DNA from: Argonema antarcticum A004/B2
Lineage (GTDB): Bacteria; Cyanobacteriota; Cyanobacteriia; Cyanobacteriales; Aerosakkonemataceae
Length of the DNA stretch: 64,000 bases
Assembly (NCBI RefSeq): GCF_023333585.1
Contig: NZ_JAIQZN010000006.1
Span: 1 to 64,000 of the forward strand
Direction: 5' to 3'
In this document: positions 1 through 9,247 of the stretch, piece after piece
Layout of the letters: each line of letters opens with the position of its first letter
Position numbering within the stretch: position 1 is the first letter of the stretch
Program-made: the position numbers and the translations under genes
The notes under the pieces: generated by a model
Databases searched by the model: none
The model's input: only the letters and a program-made list of their open reading frames with translations
What the model was told of the DNA's origin: nothing

Positions 1-60
1 AAGTGTTAAAGCGTTATATTCAGGAGCAAGAAAAGCCGTGCTAGAAGCACGGGGTTTTAA

Positions 61-441
61 ACCCAAATTTTTGATAAAAAAGGGATCTCGACTTCTCTGC
101 TGACACTACACTTAACGCTTTCGGTGATGACGATCGTAGGTTCCTGGTTGTTGGTACATACCATGTTCGCGCTTCACTATGCACATGGCTATTACCGCGA
201 CGATCGGGACACCGCCAGTGAAGGCAAGGCTGGAGGTCTAGATTTTCCCAGCGATAACGATCCAGATTATTGGGATTTTTTATATTTTTCTTTTGTGATT
301 GGTATGACTGGCCAGGTTTCAGATGTTGCTACGACATCGCGATCGATGAGGCGTTTGGCGCTGTTACATGGAGTGTTATCTTTCTTTTTCAATACGGTTA
401 TTTTGGCAATGAGCATCAATATTATTGCTGGGTTGATTTGA
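61..441 (+). pseudogene. DUF1345-type membrane protein, 5'-truncated
   Basis: The frame is open from 61 but has no convincing start; GTG 124 is only the first usable codon. The product looks like the C-terminal half of a DUF1345 inner-membrane protein. It has a hydrophobic segment, the family-like stretch HTMFALHYAHGYY, a DYWDFLYFSF helix and a last membrane helix. The family is normally about twice this length. An in-frame TAA lies at 58-60. The sequence before it (1-60) has a short hairpin around GCCGTGCTAGAAGCACGG and no coding sense, so an insertion end may have cut the gene. Family assignment is moderate and the cause of truncation is inferred. Confidence 0.5.
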
Positions 442-493
442 GCGGTAAAATGTGGGATGAGGAAGGTGCGATCGGGCCTTCGATGTAATAATG

Positions 494-602
494 TTAAGTA
501 GGTGGGCGTAAATAAACTGAACAGCCAGAAACCCGGTAACTCCTGCGAAACCGGGTTTCTTGGGCGCAGCAGTTTTACGTTTAATTATACCCACCTACTT
601 AG
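494..602. repeat. MITE-like palindromic element, copy A
   Basis: About 109 bp, bounded by inverted ends of the form TTAAGTAGGTGGGC / ACCCACCTACTTA. An inner palindrome is built on GAAACCCGG and CCGGGTTTC. The same ends and inner arms recur at 14266-14388 around a different centre. It has no coding capacity, so it looks like a small non-autonomous element. Confidence 0.75.
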
Positions 603-630
603 TAAATTCTGCAAAGGAGAATAGATAGCA

Positions 631-1218
631 ATGATAACTTCTACAGTTGTACCCCAAATATCAGAAGTTTTTTCACTAGAAGACTGGATGCGAAATCCCC
701 CTGAAGGTACAGAATGGGTGGATGGAAAATTGCTTGAAAAACATCCGATGGAATGGATGGATGAAAAACTGGTGGAGAAAAGTGGTATGACACTCAAGCA
801 TAGCCGGATTCAGTCTAGACTAGCTCGTTCCTGGGGAAATTACAAAGACTCCAGCGGACAAGGGGGAGAAGTTTATACAGAGGTTCCCTGTCGCACTAAT
901 AAGCAGGGTCGTTATCCTGATGTTGCTTATCTGACCCCAGAATTACTCGCTCAATTTGGCGAATCTGCTGTGCTTCCCCAGAGTTTCCCACTAATCGCTG
1001 AGATAGTTTCACCTACAGATTTTGCCGAAGAGGTAATTGCTAAAGCTCAAGAGTATTTACAATCTGGTTGCCAAGAAGTTTGGTTGGTATTTCCTGACAG
1101 TCGTTGGATTATTGCGATTACCCAAAATCAGCGACTTGTATTTATTTCTGGTGAGGTAGTTAGCACTCAGGTTGTTCTACAAGGTTTCAGTGTGGCGGTA
1201 GATGAGTTATTGGCTTGA
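631..1218 (+). CDS. Uma2 family (DUF820) putative nuclease
   Basis: A 195-residue protein of the Uma2 family, a PD-(D/E)XK-fold group that is greatly expanded in cyanobacteria and has no firmly established role. Visible family features are the N-terminal LEDWMRNPPEGTEWVDGKL segment, the core YPDVAYLTPELL followed by IAEIVSPTD, and then AQEYLQSGCQEVWLVFPD. The ATG at 631 follows an AAAGGAG ribosome-binding site at 613-619. A duplicated-looking KLxEKxxMEW/KLVEKSGM stretch sits at residues 30-52. The gene stands alone behind a palindromic element. It is one of four Uma2 genes in the window. Confidence 0.8.
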   Translation: MITSTVVPQISEVFSLEDWMRNPPEGTEWVDGKLLEKHPMEWMDEKLVEKSGMTLKHSRIQSRLARSWGNYKDSSGQGGEVYTEVPCRTNKQGRYPDVAYLTPELLAQFGESAVLPQSFPLIAEIVSPTDFAEEVIAKAQEYLQSGCQEVWLVFPDSRWIIAITQNQRLVFISGEVVSTQVVLQGFSVAVDELLA

Positions 1219-1271
1219 TGGAAAATGGTGGATAAAATTGGTTAAATATTATCAAAATACGGAAATAAAAA

Positions 1272-1313
1272 CCGCTGATGAACGCAGATACTTATATCTG
1301 CGTTCATCAGCGG
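1272..1313. terminator. Bidirectional hairpin between Uma2 and cmpD
   Basis: A perfect 19-bp stem (1272-1290 with 1295-1313) and a CTTA loop lie between two convergent genes. An A-run precedes it and another follows it, so a T-tract is present on either strand. It is well placed to stop transcription of the Uma2 gene and of the cmp operon. Confidence 0.8.
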
Positions 1314-1320
1314 GAAAAAA

Positions 1321-2163
1321 TTACTCCTCATCCGCATCGTGAGCAAATCGACGGAATAGGTAATCCAAGGCGTAGTTCCGCAAATTATAGTATTCTGGAT
1401 CTTCCATAATTTGCGATCGATCGCGCGGACGAGGAAACGGAATTTGCATTACTTCCCCAATATTAGCAGCAGGGCCATTGGTCATCATCACCAACTTATC
1501 TGCCAAAAACAAAGCTTCATCAATATCGTGAGTGATCATCAAAACAGTACAACGGTGGTCCGTCCAAATTTTCAGCAATTCTTCCTGCAATTCTTCCTTC
1601 GTAATTGCATCCAAAGCGCCAAAAGGTTCGTCCAAAACTAACACTTTCGGACGAATTGCCAAAGCGCGGGCGATCGAAACCCGCTGTTTCATCCCGCCGG
1701 AAATTTGAGTGGGTTTTTTATCTGCTGCTTCCGTCAATCCTACCATTGCCAAATGTTCGCGAGTAATCGCTCTTTTTTCCGGTTCCGGTTTGTCGGGATA
1801 AACCGAATCAATCGCCAAATAAACATTTTCAAATGCGGTTAACCAAGGCAACAAAGCGTAGTTTTGAAATACCACCATTCTATCTGGCCCTGGTTCCCCG
1901 ATGCGTTGCCCTTCCAGCCGCACTTCTCCGTCAGTAGGCGTGGCAAAACCAGAAACCATGTTCAGCAAAGTGGATTTCCCGCATCCAGAGTGACCGATCA
2001 CGCAGATAAATTCGCCTTCATTCACCGTCAGGTTGACATCTTTTAATACGGTGTATGGCCCCTGTGCTGTGGGATAAACTTTCGATACGCCCTCGATTGT
2101 CAAAAATGCTTCGCGAGATTTCGATCGGGTAGTTTTCTTTTTCGTTTTTTCAGTGTAAGTCAT
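1321..2163 (-). CDS. cmpD: Bicarbonate ABC transporter ATPase CmpD
   Basis: A single-domain ABC ATPase of the NitT/TauT (NrtD/CmpD) family. It would power high-affinity bicarbonate uptake with CmpC at the inner face of the membrane. Visible motifs are Walker A GHSGCGKST (residues 57-65 from the start used), signature ISGGMKQR, Walker B VLVLDEP and switch MITHDIDEA. The start is placed at 2163 because an AGGAA site lies just upstream. The longer frame to 2190 runs into a heptamer repeat array. At 280 residues it matches the family. It is the last gene of the minus-strand cmpABCD set. The assignment as Cmp rather than Nrt rests on CmpA. Confidence 0.85.
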   Translation of the reverse strand: MTYTEKTKKKTTRSKSREAFLTIEGVSKVYPTAQGPYTVLKDVNLTVNEGEFICVIGHSGCGKSTLLNMVSGFATPTDGEVRLEGQRIGEPGPDRMVVFQNYALLPWLTAFENVYLAIDSVYPDKPEPEKRAITREHLAMVGLTEAADKKPTQISGGMKQRVSIARALAIRPKVLVLDEPFGALDAITKEELQEELLKIWTDHRCTVLMITHDIDEALFLADKLVMMTNGPAANIGEVMQIPFPRPRDRSQIMEDPEYYNLRNYALDYLFRRFAHDADEE

Positions 2164-2182
2164 TATAATTCCTGTTGAGAGA

Positions 2183-2257
2183 TTGGTCATTGGTCATTGG
2201 TCATTGGTCATTAGTCATTGGTTATTAGTCATTGGTCATTGGTCATTGGTCATTGGT
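2183..2257. repeat. Heptameric tandem repeat (TTGGTCA)
   Basis: About ten near-perfect copies of a 7-bp unit (TTGGTCA, with TTAGTCA variants) lie between cmpC and cmpD. This is a typical cyanobacterial short tandem repeat. The rest of the cmpC-cmpD gap holds no gene. Confidence 0.9.
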
Positions 2258-2411
2258 AAGCTAACGCGCATCTAACTTGAATAATCAGCAAGAGAGTGAA
2301 ATTATTGTGGGGCGGGCTGTCGAGCCTGCCTCCTTTATAAAACTTAGATGAGCGACAGCTTATTATGCGATCGCTCTTTCTCGCTGCTAATTACCCATGA
2401 CTAATGACTAA

Positions 2412-4421
2412 TTAGGCAGCTTTTATCGTCCTGGAATCGAGGATAATTTCCGCCATCGTGAAATCGCGTTTAATCTTCAAATTGTTGAGATAGGAAATCG
2501 GATCTTCGGCATCGAAAGTGCTGCCATCAAAAAGTTGAATATTGCCGCGATTGTATTTCACATCCAGTACGCCCAATTCTCGCGCCGCCGTACTGAAAAC
2601 ACTTACCCGACAACCTCTTTCTAAAATTTCCAACCAATTTCTGGGGAAAGGAACGTCACCCCAACGTGCCATTTGTACGATATGCCAAAGATGTTCCGTG
2701 CGACTGGGGCGATTTGCGCCATCGCCAAAGAAAATATGATGGGCATATTCCCGCATCGGTCGATCTAAGTTACAGCTAGCAGATGCGGGATCTCCTAATT
2801 GGATATAAGAAATATCGGTACTTAGATATTCCCGACTTTCCAAAATTTGACGTATTTCTAAGGCGTTTTTCGGGTCAGCGCAATATTGTCCCGCTTCTAG
2901 CAATGCTTTCACCAAAGCGATGTGCGTGTTGGGATAAGCGTTCGCCCAATCTTCCCGCACGCCGAGAACTTTCCCCGGATGTCCCGGCCAAATTTCCAAG
3001 TCGGTGGCGACGGTAAAACCTACTCCTTCCATTGCGGCGCGGTAGTTCCAAGGTTCGCCGACGCAGAAACCGTCGATGCTTCCCGCTTGCAAATCTACGA
3101 TCATTTGGGCGGGGGGAAGGTTTTGCAAGTTAACATCGCGATCGGGATCTATGCCACCAGCAGCTAACCAGTACCGCAATAGCAGGTTGTGCATGGAAGA
3201 GGGATGTACGATACCCATTCTGTGCTGGATGTTGGGAGATTTCAGCAGCATCTTTTTAAAGTCTGCCAAACTATATATCCCTTGGTCGTAAAAGCGTTTG
3301 CACAAAGAGATGGCGTTTCCGTTGCGTGTCATGGTGAGGGCTGATACCATTGACAGCGGTCGGTTATCCTTGTCGTGTCCGCCCAAAGTCATCCACAATG
3401 GCATCCCGGAGGGCATTTGGGCTGCATCTACGTAGCCGCCCGCGATGCCATCTACGATACCACGCCAACTGGTTTCGCGGACGAGGCTGACTTCATCTAA
3501 ACCATGTTTTTTGAAGAAACCTTTTTCTTTGGCAATTGCAACTGGGGCGCAAGCGGTGAGGGGAACGAAGCCTATTTCTAGATTAACTTTTTCCAGGCCG
3601 TGACGAGCGATCGCAGCCGTCTTCCTAGCCCGAATTTTCTTGATCCGTTTTTGTTGGTTGAGGAAATAAATCATTTCCGATCGCAAACTATAGTAACTCG
3701 GATGGCTGACTACTTCCATCCGCTTGCGAGGACGGGGAATATCTACTTCCAGAATTTGACCGATTTTGGATTCTGGGCCATTGGTGAGCATCACGATGCG
3801 ATCGGATAATAACACCGCTTCATCGACATCGTGCGTTACCATCACTCCCGTAACTTCATGTTCTTGGCAAATTTGCATTAATTTTTCTTGCAAATTGCCC
3901 CGTGTCAGCGCATCTAATGCACCAAACGGTTCATCTAATAGTAGCAATTTGGGACGAATTGCTAAAGCGCGTGCAATTGCCACCCGTTGTTTTTGACCCC
4001 CAGACAAACGATTTGGTTGTTTATCAGCATGAGGGCGCAAACCAACCATATCGATATGTTCTTCAACTATGCTCTTTTGTTCGCCTTTCGGCAAATAACC
4101 CAGCACTTCTTCTACCGCCAAAGCAATATTTTCCCGTACTGTTAACCAAGGCAATAGAGAATAGTTTTGAAACACCACCATTCTTTCTGGGCCAGGGCCA
4201 TTAACTACTTCTCCTTCTAGCGATACCTCTCCATCCGTAGGCAAATCCAACCCGGCAATCATGTTTAATAGAGTGGATTTACCGCAACCGGAGTGACCGA
4301 TTAAAGAAATAAACTCGCCTTTTTTAATTTCCAGGTCAATCCCTTTCAAGGCGACGTATTGACCGCCGCCGCTGAGATTAAAGACCTTCTCGATTTGGTC
4401 AACTGCAACAAATACGCTCAT
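2412..4421 (-). CDS. cmpC: Bicarbonate ABC transporter fusion protein CmpC
   Basis: A 669-residue fusion of an ABC ATPase (residues 1 to about 255) with a CmpA/NrtA-like substrate-binding domain (about 285-640), the diagnostic layout of CmpC/NrtC. Motifs seen are Walker A GHSGCGKST (42-50), LSGGQKQR, LLLLDEPFGALDAL and MVTHDVDEA. The C-terminal domain starts at [23 protein letters not shown]. In the family the fused binding domain is regulatory on the cytoplasmic face. It lies between cmpB and cmpD. A cluster of REP-like palindromes sits just upstream (4442-4549). Confidence 0.9.
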   Translation of the reverse strand: MSVFVAVDQIEKVFNLSGGGQYVALKGIDLEIKKGEFISLIGHSGCGKSTLLNMIAGLDLPTDGEVSLEGEVVNGPGPERMVVFQNYSLLPWLTVRENIALAVEEVLGYLPKGEQKSIVEEHIDMVGLRPHADKQPNRLSGGQKQRVAIARALAIRPKLLLLDEPFGALDALTRGNLQEKLMQICQEHEVTGVMVTHDVDEAVLLSDRIVMLTNGPESKIGQILEVDIPRPRKRMEVVSHPSYYSLRSEMIYFLNQQKRIKKIRARKTAAIARHGLEKVNLEIGFVPLTACAPVAIAKEKGFFKKHGLDEVSLVRETSWRGIVDGIAGGYVDAAQMPSGMPLWMTLGGHDKDNRPLSMVSALTMTRNGNAISLCKRFYDQGIYSLADFKKMLLKSPNIQHRMGIVHPSSMHNLLLRYWLAAGGIDPDRDVNLQNLPPAQMIVDLQAGSIDGFCVGEPWNYRAAMEGVGFTVATDLEIWPGHPGKVLGVREDWANAYPNTHIALVKALLEAGQYCADPKNALEIRQILESREYLSTDISYIQLGDPASASCNLDRPMREYAHHIFFGDGANRPSRTEHLWHIVQMARWGDVPFPRNWLEILERGCRVSVFSTAARELGVLDVKYNRGNIQLFDGSTFDAEDPISYLNNLKIKRDFTMAEIILDSRTIKAA

Positions 4422-4441
4422 AGTAATTGGTAGTGGGTATT

Positions 4442-4549
4442 AGGTACGTAGTTGCGCTTCAGCGCTCTTTTATTCAGGTACGTAGTTGCGCTTCAGCGCT
4501 CTTAATTAGGTACAGCGCTTTAGCGCTAAAGCGCAACTACATACAAATT
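4442..4549. repeat. Cluster of REP-like palindromes (AGGTACGTAGTTGCGC family)
   Basis: Two direct copies of a GGTACGTAGTTGCGCTTCAG unit are followed by an inverted copy, in the cmpB-cmpC gap. Each has GTAG just before a GCGC-TTCA/TTTA-GCGC hairpin. Relatives occur at about 21228, 21424, 22827 and 22857, in reverse near 21680 and 23280, and as a long palindrome at 27485-27554. Confidence 0.8.
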
Positions 4550-4551
4550 TC

Positions 4552-5397
4552 CTACTTCTTATCGTTCGGCACAATTCTTTCTTGCAAATATCCCATTGCT
4601 TTATCGAGAATCAAACCAACTGCACCGATATAAAACAGAGCCAAAATGATATCGCTGATGTAGTTATTTTGATAGGCATCCCAGATAAAGAAGCCAATGC
4701 CAACGATACCGGACATGATGATTTCCGCCGCAATAATTGCTAACCAAGCAAGACCGATCGCAATTCTCAATCCAGTGAAAATGTAAGGTAATGCAGAAGG
4801 CAACAAAATCTTGAAGAAAAACTTTTGATTCGACAGACGTAACACCCGGCGAACGTTAATGTAATCCTGTGGAATTTGCTGCACTCCCACTGCCGTATTA
4901 ATCAAAATCGGCCAAATTGCCGTAATAAAAATCACGAACAATGCAGCGGGTTGGTTTTGTTGCAAAGCAGCCAAAGAAATCGGCACCCAAGCTAGCGGCG
5001 GAATCATTCGCAAGAATTGGAAAATGGGGTCTAAAGCTTTATTTAGCATGGCACTCGTGCCCACCAAAATGCCCAAGGCAATTCCGACAATTGCTGCTAG
5101 CGAATATCCGATAAATACCCGCTGCAAACTAGCCATCGTCTGCCAAAACAAACCTTTATTTGTACCGCCAAGATCGAAGAATGGATACATCAAATAAATG
5201 CGCGTCCGTTGTTCTGTCACCATTGAAGTCGGCCCTGGTATCTTGACAAGTCCGATACTAGAAGCTAGCTGCCAAACTACTAGAAAAATTACGACTGCTA
5301 TCAGGGGCGGTAGGATATTTTGCGATTGTTTTTTCCACCAAGCACCAATTGCCGATTGCGAATTAGTGCTATTTCTTTTGCTAATATTTGCCGTCAT
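4552..5397 (-). CDS. cmpB: Bicarbonate ABC transporter permease CmpB
   Basis: A 281-residue NitT/TauT-type inner-membrane permease with about six hydrophobic segments. The family cytoplasmic loop is visible at VGVQQIPQDYINVRRVLRLSNQKFFFKILLPSALPYIFTGLRI (the EAA-like coupling region). It would form the channel with CmpC and CmpD. It lies 115 bp downstream of cmpA, in the same orientation. An AAGGAGA-like ribosome-binding site precedes the ATG. Confidence 0.88.
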   Translation of the reverse strand: MTANISKRNSTNSQSAIGAWWKKQSQNILPPLIAVVIFLVVWQLASSIGLVKIPGPTSMVTEQRTRIYLMYPFFDLGGTNKGLFWQTMASLQRVFIGYSLAAIVGIALGILVGTSAMLNKALDPIFQFLRMIPPLAWVPISLAALQQNQPAALFVIFITAIWPILINTAVGVQQIPQDYINVRRVLRLSNQKFFFKILLPSALPYIFTGLRIAIGLAWLAIIAAEIIMSGIVGIGFFIWDAYQNNYISDIILALFYIGAVGLILDKAMGYLQERIVPNDKK

Positions 5398-5511
5398 TTT
5401 ACCAATCTCCTTTTTATCGTGTAAGCTGTAATTAACAGTTCCCTAACTGTTATTAGTTTTAAGTCTTATGTCCTTACCAAATTCCATAGACATAAGACTT
5501 TTTACTAATGG

Positions 5512-6882
5512 CTAAACTTTCTTAATCTCCAGACTCTTTAAGTAAGCTTCTGGATTGGCGGGATCGAATTGTTTGCCATCAAAGAATTTTTCGATCCCTC
5601 TCGACGTGCTGCTGGGAATATCGGCAGCAGCAATACCTGCTTCTTTGGCAGCTTCCCGCCATAAATCTTCCCGGTTGACTTTATCGACAATTGCCTTAGC
5701 ATTTGCCATCGTATCTGGTGGCAAAAAACCCCAGCGAACGCTTTCGGTAATGAACCACAAATCATGACTCTTGTAGGGATAGGAAACGTTGCCTAAGCTG
5801 TCTTTCCAATACAAAGTTCCCTGATTTTTGTCGTTAATATCTGGTTTAGAGTCTCCCATTTTGTAGAAACCTTTGTAAGGTTCTGCCAAAACATTTGGCG
5901 GCACGTTAAAGTAATTGGCGGTGGCCAGAATTTTGGTTAATTCTGGATGATTTTCGGTTTTATCGCACCACTCTTGTGCTGCCATCAATCCTTTTAATAA
6001 AGCTTTAGTTGCTTTGGGATGTTTGTCTACCCAGTCCCCTCTCATGGCAAAATATTCTTCTGGGTGGTCTTTCCAAATTTGGGCAGTTAATGCAGCCATA
6101 AAGCCGATATTATCTGCCACAATTCGATAAGGCCAAGGGTCGCCGGTACTGAAGGCATCCATCGACCCGGTTCTCATGTTGGCGACAGTTTGAGCAGCTG
6201 GTACGGCAATCAAGTTGACATCTTTATCTGGGTCGATTCCGGCAGCAGCAAACCAATAGCGAATCCAGAAATCTTGGTTAGCTTTGGGGAAAGTGTATGC
6301 GGCTTTGAAAGGCGTACCTGTTGATTTCAAACTGAGAATGTAATCTCTGGCTGATTTTAAATCTAAGCCGATATTTTTGCCTTGGTGCTTGTTGGAAACG
6401 GCGATACCGTTACCTTGGGTATTCAATTGCGCCAGCACGTACATGGGGATTTTTTGATTTCCCTTGGTAATGATGCCTTCCGATATCAAATGAGGCATAG
6501 GCATCTGCCACTGACCGCCATCAATACCACCACCTGCTGCACCAATTTCTACGTTATCCCGTGCGGAACCCCAGTTAGCTTGCTTGGAAACGTCTACATC
6601 AGTCATGCCGTATTTGGCAAAGAAGCCTTTTTCTTTGGCAATAATTAGCGGTGCTGCTTCCACAATGGGGATATATCCCAGTTTCGCCTTAGTGGTTTCT
6701 GGGGCATCCCCTGCACTTACATTCACTGCCGGAATGGCAGTAGGACTGGATTGGGTTTGCGTACCACCGGTGAGTTCGGGTGGGTTTCCCAAACATCCTT
6801 TTAGCAACACCGATCCTGCCGCAGATGCGCCAGCGGTGATCAAAAATTTGCGTCTAGAAACTCTGACTGAAAATTCAGACAT
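5512..6882 (-). CDS. cmpA: Bicarbonate-binding lipoprotein CmpA
   Basis: A 456-residue binding protein with a twin-arginine-like signal (R10, R11) and a lipobox ending at Cys30, so it is lipid-anchored outside the inner membrane. The body begins [24 protein letters not shown] favour bicarbonate over nitrate because the segments [41 protein letters not shown] and [14 protein letters not shown] match my recollection of CmpA better than NrtA. The start has an AGGAGG site just upstream. It heads the minus-strand cmp operon. A nitrate role remains the main alternative. Confidence 0.85.
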   Translation of the reverse strand: MSEFSVRVSRRKFLITAGASAAGSVLLKGCLGNPPELTGGTQTQSSPTAIPAVNVSAGDAPETTKAKLGYIPIVEAAPLIIAKEKGFFAKYGMTDVDVSKQANWGSARDNVEIGAAGGGIDGGQWQMPMPHLISEGIITKGNQKIPMYVLAQLNTQGNGIAVSNKHQGKNIGLDLKSARDYILSLKSTGTPFKAAYTFPKANQDFWIRYWFAAAGIDPDKDVNLIAVPAAQTVANMRTGSMDAFSTGDPWPYRIVADNIGFMAALTAQIWKDHPEEYFAMRGDWVDKHPKATKALLKGLMAAQEWCDKTENHPELTKILATANYFNVPPNVLAEPYKGFYKMGDSKPDINDKNQGTLYWKDSLGNVSYPYKSHDLWFITESVRWGFLPPDTMANAKAIVDKVNREDLWREAAKEAGIAAADIPSSTSRGIEKFFDGKQFDPANPEAYLKSLEIKKV

Positions 6883-7303
6883 AAAACCTCCTTACAGCTA
6901 TTCCTATTCGCTGTTTATTATGCAAGTTAACTAGAGAACCGACATCCAAAATGGTGGTTCGCAGTGGTATTAATTTGTGAAAGCCAAATTGCCGTAAGCC
7001 TTTAAGCGTCAATACCAACCGGATGACGTGAGTTCGCCTGCGACAGAAACTTTCATCCTTGTGAAAACTTCTAGATTGGTTAGGGCGTTAGGGTGTCTCT
7101 AACCCACATAACCTGTCTGGAAATTTGCTTTAAACTAAGCTTACAGTCTTTAACTGGTTTTTGGATGCTTTAGTTTCATCAAATTTAAAATAAATTCTAA
7201 ATCTTGTCTATAAGTAAATATTCTATTTTTATGATTTTTCAACGAACTCGACTAAGCTATAAGTTCTGATTTATCAATACTATTTGGTTAACTCTATAGA
7301 ATG

Positions 7304-7321
7304 TTTATCAGGGCAGATAAA
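7304..7321. promoter_or_regulatory. LysR-type dyad upstream of cmpA
   Basis: The 579-bp gap 6883-7461 holds no gene and must carry the cmp promoter. At 7304-7321 is a perfect TTTATC-N6-GATAAA dyad, a LysR-type shape that could bind CmpR. A looser TTA-N9-TAA occurs at 7085-7099. No canonical NtcA box (GTA-N8-TAC) was found, which also argues against nitrate transport. Assignment to CmpR is inference. Confidence 0.4.
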
Positions 7322-7461
7322 GTTATCTCTATAATAGTTATTATAATGACTCTATGAATCGGGAAAAAGAAAATATTTTTCAAAGCAGCTTGACAAAATA
7401 ACCGAGGCAGGACATAGCAGGTGGGCTGAAGTGGTGAGCCTGCGATCGGGCCAATCTCGGC

Positions 7462-8490
7462 CTATAACTGTATATATTGAGTTGGCTGACAGATTTCTGG
7501 TGAGGATATTTGTTCGCTATTATTCAAATACGCTTTGACAGCACTAGCTAAAACCTTTGCTAAAAGTGGAGAAACCGCATTACCAATTTGATTGAATTGA
7601 CTATTTTCAGAACCATAAAATTCAAACCAATCTGGGAAACTCTGAAGCCTAGCACCTTCACGAACTGTTAATCTTCTCCTACGTCCATCGGGTAAGCGTA
7701 TCCGCAGCATATCGCCAGTTGCACCGCATAAATTACGACAGGTAACAGTTCTAGAAGGCGCATCTAAATGTAAATCTCTAGGTCTGATACATTTAGATGC
7801 CATTTCATATTTTTTCACATACTCATCCATGCTATGAGTAAGAAATTTTGAGTCGGATGCTGTAGAAAATGCAAGTTCTCCTAGCGCTTCTCCGGCAGTA
7901 TAAGAGGAATTGAGATGGGTTTTTGGAGGCCACGTCCACCCGCCTTTATGTGCAACGCAAAAAAGGCGTTCTCTTTTCTGCGGAACACCATAATTGGCAG
8001 CATTTAAGACTTGCCATTCTACAATATAGCCGAGTGACTGCAAAGCTATAACAATCTCTTCAAGATACGGCTTGTTGCGGAAAAGCATTCCCCGCACATT
8101 TTCAAATAAAGCAAGTTTTGGATGATAGCGCTTCACAGCAGAAATAAAAATTGGAAAGCCGTCGCGACTATCTTTTAGTCCTAGTTGATGTCCACCTACA
8201 CTAAAAGGTTGACATGGAGGGCCACCAATGATTGCTATTGCGCCGTCAACTAAATCAGATAAGGGTGTTAGATTTACTTGGTAACAGGAACTATGCAGAT
8301 TGTAGCGATAAGTAGCGCAGGCATCTTCTAAGATTTCGTAGCCAACTGTTCTAAAACCGGCGGATTCAAAACCAAGTGCAAGTCCCCCGCAACCAGCAAA
8401 TAGATCGATTACTAAAGGTTCAGTGGGTTGTTTTGCAGTAAGTTTAAGTTCTTGTTCAAGAAATTCAAGGTAGGGGAGTTTGTTTTTCAT
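7462..8490 (-). CDS. Orphan DNA (cytosine-5) methyltransferase
   Basis: A 342-residue C5-cytosine methyltransferase. Motif I DLFAGCGG is at residues 29-36 (SAM binding). The catalytic Cys93 is in GGPPCQPFSVGG. ENVRG follows, and motif VIII-like PQKRERLFCV and motif X GNAVSPLLAKVLASAV are present. The family transfers methyl groups to cytosine in a short site. No restriction endonuclease lies beside it, so it is probably a solitary methylase. Its target cannot be read from the sequence; a HIP1-related site is possible. Its first 26 bp overlap the end of the upstream acetyltransferase gene, which suggests translational coupling. Confidence 0.9.
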   Translation of the reverse strand: MKNKLPYLEFLEQELKLTAKQPTEPLVIDLFAGCGGLALGFESAGFRTVGYEILEDACATYRYNLHSSCYQVNLTPLSDLVDGAIAIIGGPPCQPFSVGGHQLGLKDSRDGFPIFISAVKRYHPKLALFENVRGMLFRNKPYLEEIVIALQSLGYIVEWQVLNAANYGVPQKRERLFCVAHKGGWTWPPKTHLNSSYTAGEALGELAFSTASDSKFLTHSMDEYVKKYEMASKCIRPRDLHLDAPSRTVTCRNLCGATGDMLRIRLPDGRRRRLTVREGARLQSFPDWFEFYGSENSQFNQIGNAVSPLLAKVLASAVKAYLNNSEQISSPEICQPTQYIQL

Positions 8491-8968
8491 CTACCGGAAG
8501 TTCAAATTTAGGATAGTGCATGATTGTTACAGAGATGATTGGGACAAGTTTAGAAGCTAATTGAGTTAAGCCAAACTTCGATTTAAGTGATGATGGTAAG
8601 TCTTGCCAAGAAACTGCTACGAAACCAAAGCGATGATAAAATTGTACTAACTTTTTACCTAGACATTCTAAATAAAGCGGTTGGGTTGCTTGTTGAATTA
8701 AATATTTGACTAAATAGCTACCCAAACCTTTACCTCGCCAAGCAGGCGCAACTACTAAACTACCGAGTTCTTGCGCTTCAGGAAAAGAACGCAATTGTCC
8801 GCAAGCTACTAAAGTTTTATCACTTTCAATTACCCAAAATTGTTGCCAGCGTAATTGGGTAGGATCGAGTTTGGCACTCAATACTAATTTCCGAATTGCC
8901 CAGATATCGCTGGAACTAGCTGGACGGAGAATACATTCTGGTGGCAGGGAATTAGAAAAGTCTGTCAT
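8465..8968 (-). CDS. GNAT family N-acetyltransferase
   Basis: A 167-residue single-domain GNAT enzyme using acetyl-CoA. The motif A region LGSLVVAPAWRGKGLGSYLVKYLIQQA carries the R/Q-x-x-G-x-G/A pyrophosphate loop. LVQFYHRFGFVAV is the typical C-terminal segment. The substrate is unknown. The stop lies inside the methyltransferase gene (26-bp overlap), so the two are probably co-transcribed. Confidence 0.8.
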   Translation of the reverse strand: MTDFSNSLPPECILRPASSSDIWAIRKLVLSAKLDPTQLRWQQFWVIESDKTLVACGQLRSFPEAQELGSLVVAPAWRGKGLGSYLVKYLIQQATQPLYLECLGKKLVQFYHRFGFVAVSWQDLPSSLKSKFGLTQLASKLVPIISVTIMHYPKFELPVDEKQTPLP

Positions 8969-9047
8969 TGAATCGCATTAATAGTCTATCCGAAAAATCA
9001 GGTTTCGATATTTTTAACCACAGACTTCGACGTGACACTTCGGCAAG

Positions 9048-9082
9048 CGTTCGACTGAGTTTCGACAAAGCTCAGTCGAACG
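9048..9082. terminator. 12-bp hairpin downstream of chlD
   Basis: A perfect 12-bp inverted repeat (9048-9059 with 9071-9082) with an 11-nt loop lies in the 278-bp gap between chlD and the acetyltransferase gene. The rest of the gap is ACAGATGAACACAG-type repeats with no gene. It has no T-tract, so it may be a repeat rather than a true terminator. Confidence 0.45.
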
Positions 9083-9247
9083 ATGAAGACAGATGAACAC
9101 AGATAAACACAGATGAATAGATATGTTTGGTTACTCATGAAAGGACTTTTTGGATAAAGTCTAAGGAGATTAGGTATTGAGAAAGGATGAATAATGAAAA
9201 AACCTTTTCCCAATCCCCAGTCCCCAGTCCCCATTCGCCAACCCCCA

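Noticed and set aside
1321..6882. Assignment of the four-gene transporter to nitrate uptake (nrtABCD)
   Set aside because: The binding protein's diagnostic segments resemble CmpA, and no NtcA box or nitrate/nitrite reductase gene is adjacent. Nitrate remains the fallback.
8998..9234. 78-codon frame on the minus strand downstream of chlD
   Set aside because: It runs through ACAGATGAACACAG repeats and a palindrome, has no ribosome-binding site and no protein-like composition.
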